Made by a program: the position numbers and the translations under genes. 64,000 nucleotides of DNA from Bifidobacterium bombi DSM 19703 (lineage in GTDB: Bacteria; Actinomycetota; Actinomycetes; Actinomycetales; Bifidobacteriaceae). Of this stretch, positions 58,968 through 64,000 are shown one piece after another (positions within the stretch are counted from its first letter, which is position 1; each line of letters begins with the position of its first letter). The stretch spans positions 682,001 to 746,000 of the forward strand of contig NZ_ATLK01000001.1 in the NCBI RefSeq assembly GCF_000737845.1. Direction: 5' to 3'. The notes below the pieces were generated by a model that had not been told where the DNA came from, did not search any database, and saw nothing but the letters and a program-made list of their open reading frames with translations.

Positions 58968-58996
58968 TTGCATTTCATTAATTGTCTTGTTATATT
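58968..58996 (+). promoter_or_regulatory. Separate promoter for cas1-cas2
   Basis: TTGCAT (58968-58973), 17 bases, then TATATT (58991-58996). RNA would start near 59003, about 47 bases before the cas1 ATG. This would allow adaptation genes to be expressed apart from cas9. Confidence 0.55.
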
Positions 58997-59049
58997 TACA
59001 TTACAAGGAGTGATAATTTATCTATAAGGATCCTTCCAGGAGGGTCAAT

Positions 59050-59958
59050 ATGTACGCAACTCAGTGGAGAGTCATCGACTGCACGGAGTCAAATGGCTCA
59101 ATTCGCATCAAACGTGGGAATCTTGTAATCAGCACGGAAAACGTGGACTCAACCTTGATTCCTTTTTCCGACTGCGATCTATTGTTCGTAGGGCCGAACA
59201 TGTCGGTCGGCGCCTCTGTAATACAACAATGCGCAAGATACGATGTCTCGTTGTTGCTATGCGACTGGCGCGGCATACCTGTAGCCGGGCTTTATCCTTG
59301 GGAAAACCAGCACAATCGTATCGGTGCCCGTCAAAGCGCTCAGGCCAACATCTCCGAACCAAAACGAAAGAACGCCTGGGGCCGCATCGTAAAGTCGAAG
59401 ATATTCGGGCAGGCTCAGACATTGAAACGTTATGATGCGTCTGCAGCGCGTTTCCTTACGGAATTGTCAAAACACGTTGCCAGCGGAGACCCGCAGAACT
59501 GTGAAGCCCAGGCGGCCAGAGTATATTGGAGTAGCCTACCTAACGGAAAAGGGTTTCACCGAATACCTGGCAATGGAGACACCCGCAACGGCCAATACGA
59601 CTATGCATACACGATTTTACGAGGCCGAACAATCCGTGCTGTTCTCGGGGCAGGACTGTGTACCTCCTTAGGTTTCTTTCATAGGAACCATAGCAATTTC
59701 TTCGCACTCGCCGATGACATTATCGAGCCATTCCGACCTGCCGTTGATTCGGCCGTACTGACACTCACGCATGATCAACCTTTGGACGCTAAAACCAAAG
59801 CGATGCTTGTAAAAGCGTCAAATCGTGTCTTTGATGAGGAGGGTGAGACAATACCGACCGTGATGAACCGATTTGCGCAACAAATAGGAAGATACTGCGA
59901 AGGAGACATCGATAGGCTCAATGTTCCAAAATGGAAGGCTTTGGACGATGAGATTTGA
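59050..59958 (+). CDS. cas1: CRISPR-associated integrase Cas1 (type II)
   Basis: The metal-dependent integrase that inserts new spacers with Cas2. The 302-residue protein has the conserved metal ligands Glu152 (CEAQAARVYW), His211 and Asp222/Glu226 (GFFHRNHSNF ... ADDIIEPFRP). AGGAGGG lies directly upstream of the ATG. Its 3' end overlaps cas2 by 11 bases. Confidence 0.96.
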   Translation: MYATQWRVIDCTESNGSIRIKRGNLVISTENVDSTLIPFSDCDLLFVGPNMSVGASVIQQCARYDVSLLLCDWRGIPVAGLYPWENQHNRIGARQSAQANISEPKRKNAWGRIVKSKIFGQAQTLKRYDASAARFLTELSKHVASGDPQNCEAQAARVYWSSLPNGKGFHRIPGNGDTRNGQYDYAYTILRGRTIRAVLGAGLCTSLGFFHRNHSNFFALADDIIEPFRPAVDSAVLTLTHDQPLDAKTKAMLVKASNRVFDEEGETIPTVMNRFAQQIGRYCEGDIDRLNVPKWKALDDEI

Positions 59959-60277
59959 CGAGGAGGATCAAGTGTGGTGTGTAGTCATGTTCGATTTACC
60001 TACCAACACCAAGGATCAACGCCGCGCCGCAAGCCTGTTCCGCAATAAGCTGCTTGATGCAGGATATTCCATGATTCAATTTTCCGTCTATGCGAAGTAC
60101 TCCCCTACCCTGGCCAACAACAGGCAGACCGTTCAGTTCGTAAAAAAGGAGCTTCCAGACTATGGCGAGGTCAGAATCCTACACATCACCGATAGGCAGT
60201 GGTCAATGATGCAACGATTTTACGGACGAACCCCGAAAAAGACTGAGCAAAAGCCAGAAGAGCTCGCGCTTTTTTGA
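59948..60277 (+). CDS. cas2: CRISPR-associated protein Cas2
   Basis: A 109-residue ferredoxin-like protein that forms the Cas1-Cas2 adaptation complex. The family start VWCVVMFDLPT includes Asp16. The ATG at 59948 overlaps the cas1 stop; an earlier ATG at 59921 would add nine residues. The array begins 50 bases after its stop. Confidence 0.93.
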   Translation: MRFDEEDQVWCVVMFDLPTNTKDQRRAASLFRNKLLDAGYSMIQFSVYAKYSPTLANNRQTVQFVKKELPDYGEVRILHITDRQWSMMQRFYGRTPKKTEQKPEELALF

Positions 60278-60304
60278 ACGCAATTGCGCCCTTTATCGTT
60301 GAAA

Positions 60305-60349
60305 TAAAGCCCCTTTGATGCTGTACTCCAGTATATCAGAGGGGCTTTA
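60305..60349 (-). terminator. crRNA-transcript terminator formed by the first repeat and an inverted partial repeat
   Basis: TAAAGCCCCTTTGAT (60305-60319) is complementary to 60335-60349 inside the first repeat, with one wobble pair. Read leftward (crRNA direction) the 15-bp stem is followed by TTTATTTC (complement of 60297-60308). It would stop pre-crRNA synthesis before it runs antisense into cas2. Confidence 0.6.
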
Positions 60350-61924
60350 GATTGAATTTGAAACAACCTATCGTATTGCATCAAACTATTATCCAGTATA
60401 TCAGAGGGGCTTTAGATTGAATTTGAAACATACGCAACAAGCTGTGAGTGGTTGTTACCAGTATATCAGAGGGGCTTTAGATTGAATTTGAAACCCGGCC
60501 GACGCCCACGTGCCCGGCATGACCAGTATATCAGAGGGGCTTTAGATTGAATTTGAAACTTGTTTACTGCATCAGCTGGCGCACGCGCCAGTATATCAGA
60601 GGGGCTTTAGATTGAATTTGAAACAGACCTCGGAAACGGTTGGACCGTTCGCCCAGTATATCAGAGGGGCTTTAGATTGAATTTGAAACCGAGCCCTTTG
60701 AGTTTGGCTTGTGCGTTCCAGTATATCAGAGGGGCTTTAGATTGAATTTGAAACAGTTCGAAGATGGAATTTCCGGAGTCTTCCAGTATATCAGAGGGGC
60801 TTTAGATTGAATTTGAAACCCAGGCAGAAGCATGGTTCCCTCAGGAACCAGTATATCAGAGGGGCTTTAGATTGAATTTGAAACCCTGGGCACTTCAGGC
60901 GGCGGCAAGTCGCCAGTATATCAGAGGGGCTTTAGATTGAATTTGAAACCAGGAAAATCCAGTGTGACCGGCATCTCCCAGTATATCAGAGGGGCTTTAG
61001 ATTGAATTTGAAACCAAGCTCCGCGTAGTAGTCGATGTCCTCCCAGTATATCAGAGGGGCTTTAGATTGAATTTGAAACCAGCGCACCCTGACGACCAAT
61101 GCGGCCACCAGTATATCAGAGGGGCTTTAGATTGAATTTGAAACCCCTGCGGCTGCGCGATCCGATAGCGCGCCAGTATATCAGAGGGGCTTTAGATTGA
61201 ATTTGAAACCGCGAGTTCGGTTATCTTGGACACAAGTCCAGTATATCAGAGGGGCTTTAGATTGAATTTGAAACCATCGGAATTTGATGGTGCCGCCGAT
61301 GGCCAGTATATCAGAGGGGCTTTAGATTGAATTTGAAACTGACACGTGGGATGAGCTCACCACAGGACCAGTATATCAGAGGGGCTTTAGATTGAATTTG
61401 AAACCCCACGACCAGGCTCTTGTAACTCCGGTCCAGTATATCAGAGGGGCTTTAGATTGAATTTGAAACATCATCAGCGCGCGCCCGCGAGGGATGCCCA
61501 GTATATCAGAGGGGCTTTAGATTGAATTTGAAACCACAGTATCCGCTCCTGCAACAGGCCATCCAGTATATCAGAGGGGCTTTAGATTGAATTTGAAACG
61601 TTGAAAGACGAGCATGACCAGGGCGAACCAGTATATCAGAGGGGCTTTAGATTGAATTTGAAACACCTCACGGTGTAGCCACACGTTGCCGTCCAGTATA
61701 TCAGAGGGGCTTTAGATTGAATTTGAAACCGTAGGGTGGCCTGATTGGCGGTGCGGTCCAGTATATCAGAGGGGCTTTAGATTGAATTTGAAACTAACGG
61801 TCTGTTGCATGTGAGGCTCGCACCAGTATATCAGAGGGGCTTTAGATTGAATTTGAAACGCGAAAAACTGAAGGTGTTCGCGGTGAGCCAGTATATCAGA
61901 GGGGCTTTAGATGGAATTTGAAAC
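60328..61924 (-). CRISPR. Main type II-C array: 25 repeats, 24 spacers of 28 bases
   Basis: Repeats start at 60328 and recur every 65 bases without exception to 61888-61924. The conserved unit is 37 bases, beginning CCAGTATATCAGAGGGG and ending GAATTTGAAAC. If the first C is counted with the spacer, this becomes the standard 36 plus 29. The 25th repeat has one change (T to G at unit position 26). Read on the minus strand, each repeat starts GTTTCAAATTCAAT, which pairs with the tracrRNA, and ends with TGATATACTGG, a perfect extended -10 promoter. Transcription toward cas2 from each repeat is therefore likely, giving guides of about 24 bases. The strand is inferred. Confidence 0.97.
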
Positions 61925-62295
61925 AGTTCATCGCCGACATGATCGCCACCTCGACCCGGCTTACGACGCAGCGCAACGTCCGCATCGAACCGACAAGGCC
62001 ACGCTGGGTGAGAGTGCCACGCGGGTCGAAGACCTGCGCGTTCTGCGTGATGCTGGCGTCCCGTGGCTTCGCCTACCTGTCCGAGGATTTGGCCGGCAGA
62101 CAGATGCAGTATCATCCGGACTGCGACTGCAATATCCTGCCCAGCTGGGGCAGTCAGATTCTTAAAGACTACGACCCCGATAAATTCGCCGAGATGCACC
62201 AGACAGCCAAAGACGCCGCTTCATCCGGCGACTACCGGCAAGTGCTATGGCAGATGCGCCAAATGTATCCAGATCAGGTCAAGGATGGCACCTAG
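61925..62295 (+). pseudogene. Phage minor head protein, 5' end missing
   Basis: About 123 residues remain, starting QFIADMIATSTRL directly at the repeat boundary. The cysteine-containing core GSKTCAFCVMLASRGFAY and HPDCDCNILP (a CxxC...HxxCxC pattern) is typical of minor head/VG15-like or MuF-related proteins of actinobacteriophages. The N-terminal part is absent because the frame runs into the CRISPR repeat. Confidence 0.7.
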
Positions 62296-62356
62296 CCTCT
62301 TTCCGCCCTTTGGCACACGGAAGTTAATCCGCCCACAAGGACATGGTTAGGATCAC

Positions 62357-62660
62357 GTGTTCGACGGACATGGACCTGGCACCAGGGCACCCAATAAAAC
62401 GCATTTCCCTGACGATTGGAGTGAGAGTCGAATCAAATGGGCGGTAATGGAATCCATCGCAAACCCGGACTATGTCAGTGCCGCGAAAGACAGCAACCGC
62501 GAAAGACGGCAACCGCGAATATCTCTCCAAACTTGTGGACGGCCAGCATATTAGAGTATGGTTGCAGAAGAGACGAAATACGCACGGACGATTCGCGTTG
62601 CACACCGCTTATCCGATGACCGAGCATGAATGGAGGAAAATATGGCAGATGACCAACTAA
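62357..62660 (+). pseudogene. EndoU-like nuclease domain gene, frameshifted
   Basis: The first part HGPGTRAPNKTHFPDDWSES with IKWAVMESIANPD resembles the start of phage EndoU domains. The second part (GQHIRVWLQKRRN then HGRFALHTAYP) resembles their end but is in another frame. Between them the 16-base unit CCGCGAAAGACRGCAA occurs twice in tandem (about 62487-62518). Removing one copy restores a single frame. The original product would be an RNA-endonuclease-like accessory protein of the phage head module. Confidence 0.55.
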
Positions 62661-62914
62661 TCACACAATCAGTTGCCGAAATGAAACCCTATGTATTCCC
62701 CCTGCTCAATAAGCAAGACAGGATAGCCTGCGATGGCGCGGTCCTCGCGGGGGAACCCTATGAGGCCCTTGCCTGGTTCTTTTCCAGCTTCACCGTCCAA
62801 GACGCGCGGAAGATTCCCGACGATACGCTTTTCTCAGCCTTCAACCTGCTTGATGACGAGGACAGGGAATTGTACCTGCATCTGCTTCTTCAACGACAAA
62901 CCGTCGCCATCTAG
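62642..62914 (+). CDS. Small phage protein of unknown function
   Basis: The 90-residue ORF has GGAGG five bases before ATG 62642. It is acidic, mostly helical in appearance, with no motif I recognise. It lies between the EndoU-like gene and the scaffold gene, a spot for small head-tail or regulatory proteins in phages. A terminator hairpin follows. Confidence 0.55.
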   Translation: MADDQLITQSVAEMKPYVFPLLNKQDRIACDGAVLAGEPYEALAWFFSSFTVQDARKIPDDTLFSAFNLLDDEDRELYLHLLLQRQTVAI

Positions 62915-62936
62915 CGCCAACTGATAGATTTTCCCA

Positions 62937-62959
62937 ACCACCCGCACGGGTGGTTTTTT
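62937..62959 (+). terminator. Intrinsic terminator inside the phage fragment
   Basis: ACCACCCG (62937-62944) pairs with CGGGTGGT (62947-62954), followed by a run of Ts to 62959. This is a classic intrinsic terminator ahead of the scaffold gene. Confidence 0.75.
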
Positions 62960-62998
62960 ATGCCCGAAACGGGTCCAACCGACAATGAAGGAGGAACC

Positions 62999-63481
62999 AT
63001 GCAAGAGAGCCCAACCCCAAACGAGACCGAAAAGGACTCAAACGAGGGCAGCAAGACCATTGACTGGCAGGCCAAATACGACGAGGCCATGAAGCATTCG
63101 CGTTACTGGGAGAAGCGTGCCAAGGACAACAAAGCCGCCGCCGAAGAGCTGGAACAGCTCAAGGCCAGCCAGATGACCGACGCACAGAAGGCCCAAGCCC
63201 ATATCAAGGAGCTCGAAGGCAAGCTCACCGCCTACGAGACCGAAAAGCAACAGACCCAGTGGCGCGCCCAGATCGCCAAGGAAACCAACGTGCCCGCAGA
63301 CCTCATCAGCGGTGCAAGCCTTGAGGAGATGCAGGATTTCGCCAAGCGGCTCGACGGCTATCTCCATCCGAAACCAAAAGGCGCAGCCGTACACAACCAA
63401 AGCGGCACACCAAACCACGGTATCGACCCGGAACGGGCCGAAAAGCTCAACTACATCAACCAGATGTTCGGCACCAAATAA
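62999..63481 (+). CDS. Phage scaffold protein, GP20-like (DUF4355-type)
   Basis: The 160-residue protein has GGAGG just before ATG 62999. Residues about 20-105 form a charged coiled coil (RYWEKRAKDNKAAAEELEQL then KAQAHIKELEGK). The C-terminal half contains VPADLISGASLEEMQDFAKRLD, a pattern typical of phage minor structural GP20/scaffold proteins. It lies directly upstream of the start of a capsid gene, as expected. The gene is intact although it is inside the CRISPR array. Confidence 0.75.
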   Translation: MQESPTPNETEKDSNEGSKTIDWQAKYDEAMKHSRYWEKRAKDNKAAAEELEQLKASQMTDAQKAQAHIKELEGKLTAYETEKQQTQWRAQIAKETNVPADLISGASLEEMQDFAKRLDGYLHPKPKGAAVHNQSGTPNHGIDPERAEKLNYINQMFGTK

Positions 63482-63502
63482 CAATCAACGAAAGGAATTC
63501 CA

Positions 63503-63518
63503 ATGGCATTGGAAAGCA
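63503..63518 (+). pseudogene. Start of a phage major capsid gene, cut off by a CRISPR repeat
   Basis: AAAGGAATTCC precedes ATG 63503; only MALES and a partial codon remain before the repeat-like sequence begins at 63519. Position right after a GP20-like gene suggests the major capsid protein. Confidence 0.45.
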
Positions 63519-63749
63519 CAAGTATATCAGTGAGACTTTAGATTGAATTTGAAACAGTACATCGCGCGACTCTTGGGCGGCGACCAGCATATCAGAGGGA
63601 ATTTAGAATGAATTTGAAATCTACTGCCCAAAACACTACGATATTTTTTAGCATATCAGAGGGGCCTTAGATTGAATTCGAAACCCAATTTGGCGTGTCG
63701 CGCGTTATGCAATCGCTATATCAGAGGGGCTTTAGATTGAATTTGAAGC
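63519..63749 (-). CRISPR. Distal array segment: four decayed repeats, three spacers
   Basis: Repeats lie at 63519-63555, 63584-63620, 63648-63684 and 63713-63749, with spacings of 65, 64 and 65. Each has four or more changes from the consensus, and the last ends GAAGC. The register is the same as in the main array. Decay at this end suggests it is the old end, with cas2-proximal repeats newest. The minus-strand -10 is intact in the first unit and altered in the others (TATGCT, TATAGC). Confidence 0.88.
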
Positions 63750-63780
63750 ACATGGCCGCTGTCAGATTGGCAGTTGCCAT
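63750..63780 (-). pseudogene. Start of another phage-like gene, cut off by the last CRISPR repeat
   Basis: On the minus strand GCGGAGGCAACC precedes ATG at 63780. The peptide begins MATANLTAAM and then runs into the repeat at 63749. The good ribosome site and coding-like start resemble a phage structural gene truncated at the repeat, as seen at 63503 on the other strand. Confidence 0.4.
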
Positions 63781-63911
63781 GGTTGCCTCCGCTTACCGCC
63801 AGTCCTGCTGGGCATAAAAAGCCTCCCGGAACTTCCGATCTAGATGGCTTATAGGATTGTGGTTCTTGGGCCGTGCGTGTTATCGCATGGGCGGTGCGTG
63901 TTATCACAAAT

Positions 63912-64000
63912 CTAGACGTTGAGTTGGTCTGCGTACACTTCGATTTCGTAGTAGTCGGGGTCTTTGGCAAGTTCTTTCACTTCTGGCGGGAATTGTGCAA
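63912..64000 (-). CDS. C-terminus of an unknown (possibly phage) protein, cut by window edge
   Basis: About 28 codons are visible, ending in KDPDYYEIEVYADQLNV and a TAG at 63914-63912. The gene enters from the right edge. The composition is ordinary coding sequence. No family recognised; it lies upstream of the truncated phage-like start at 63780 on the same strand. Confidence 0.4.
   Translation of the reverse strand, partial: AQFPPEVKELAKDPDYYEIEVYADQLNV

Larger units (their letters stand above)
61925..63518 (+). mobile_element. Phage head-gene fragment (1594 bases) in place of one CRISPR spacer
   Basis: The segment begins directly after the 25th repeat and ends directly at a decayed repeat that starts near 63519. 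It carries, in order and on one strand, the C-terminal part of a minor head protein gene, a broken EndoU-like gene, a small ORF, a terminator, a GP20-like scaffold gene and the first few codons of the next (capsid) gene. This is a normal order for siphovirus head modules. No integrase, transposase, terminal inverted repeats or target duplication are seen. The two ends differ in sequence, so a single crossover at one spacer does not explain it. Confidence 0.85.

Noticed and set aside
58890..60327. A fourth cas gene (csn2 or cas4)
   Set aside because: Only cas1 and cas2 fit between cas9 and the array; no other frame is supported, so subtype II-C is kept.
61925..63518. A transposon or integrated prophage inside the array
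   Set aside because: No integrase, transposase, terminal inverted repeats or target duplication; the ends lie exactly at CRISPR repeats.
61925..63518. Match of any of the 24 main-array spacers to the enclosed phage DNA
   Set aside because: Reading each spacer on both strands against the segment by eye gave no long match; a computed search would be decisive.
63835..63860. AGATCGGAAG at about 63839, the start of a common sequencing adapter
   Set aside because: Only ten bases match; the following bases (TTCCGGG) differ from the adapter, so it is treated as chance. It does not by itself show an assembly fault.

Overview
The window reads as a chromosomal segment of a high-GC actinobacterium, most likely a member of the Bifidobacteriaceae. 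The reasons are gene content and order: adjacent transketolase and transaldolase genes of the bifid shunt beside a CIRCE-controlled hrcA-dnaJ pair, yajC joined to ruvCAB, DUF3017 next to purH, DUF6350 behind sucCD, and a phosphatidylinositol/PI-mannoside type lipid cluster behind thrS. I cannot name a species from sequence alone.

Region by region. 0-4 kb (+): a membrane-anchored alpha/beta hydrolase, cut by the window edge, and an MprF-like aminoacyl-phosphatidylglycerol synthase. 4.2-4.7 kb: tRNA-Arg(UCU) and a YhbY-like RNA-binding protein. 4.8-8.6 kb (-): an operon for the upper mevalonate pathway (thiolase, HMG-CoA reductase, HMG-CoA synthase). 8.9-11.5 kb: a RecG/AlbA-like ATP-binding regulator and an anion permease. 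11.7-20.3 kb (-): recQ, luxS, a GNAT acetyltransferase, alr, dgt and dnaG. 20.6-36.2 kb (-): fifteen colinear genes from thrS through pgsA, an acyltransferase, a GT4 glycosyltransferase, yebC, ruvCAB, yajC, apt, sucCD, a DUF6350 membrane protein and purH to DUF3017, many overlapping by 1-4 bases. 36.5-44.1 kb (-): a P-type cation ATPase, a heterodimeric ABC exporter and five tRNA genes (Gly twice, Val twice, Cys). 44.3-50.3 kb: a PAC2-family protein, uppP, a fructosamine-kinase-like protein, dnaJ and hrcA. 50.5-53.9 kb (+): transketolase, which carries an apparent one-base deletion near its 3' end, and transaldolase.

53.9-55.0 kb is a non-coding, lower-GC stretch. It holds the tal terminator, a diverged CRISPR-repeat-like element, and a promoter / 21-codon hydrophobic ORF / opposing promoter arrangement that looks like a type I toxin-antitoxin unit. 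55.0-63.75 kb is a complete type II-C CRISPR-Cas9 locus: a tracrRNA gene with its own promoter and terminator, cas9 (1239 aa, zinc-ribbon HNH), a long hairpin, cas1 and cas2 with their own promoter, then 25 repeats in exact 65-bp register. Each repeat carries an extended -10 promoter pointing back toward cas2, and the cas-proximal repeat forms a terminator-like hairpin with an inverted partial repeat. crRNAs are therefore probably made from the minus strand by many internal promoters, as known for Neisseria and Campylobacter II-C systems.

The most unusual feature is at 61925-63518. In the place of one 28-base spacer, the array carries about 1.6 kb of phage head-gene DNA (minor head protein C-terminus, a frameshifted EndoU-like gene, a small ORF, a GP20-like scaffold gene and the first codons of a capsid gene). 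The array then resumes with four decayed repeats still in 64-65 bp register. After the last repeat, another phage-like gene start on the opposite strand is cut off at the repeat in the same way. This looks like a mega-spacer, or phage DNA recombined into the array.
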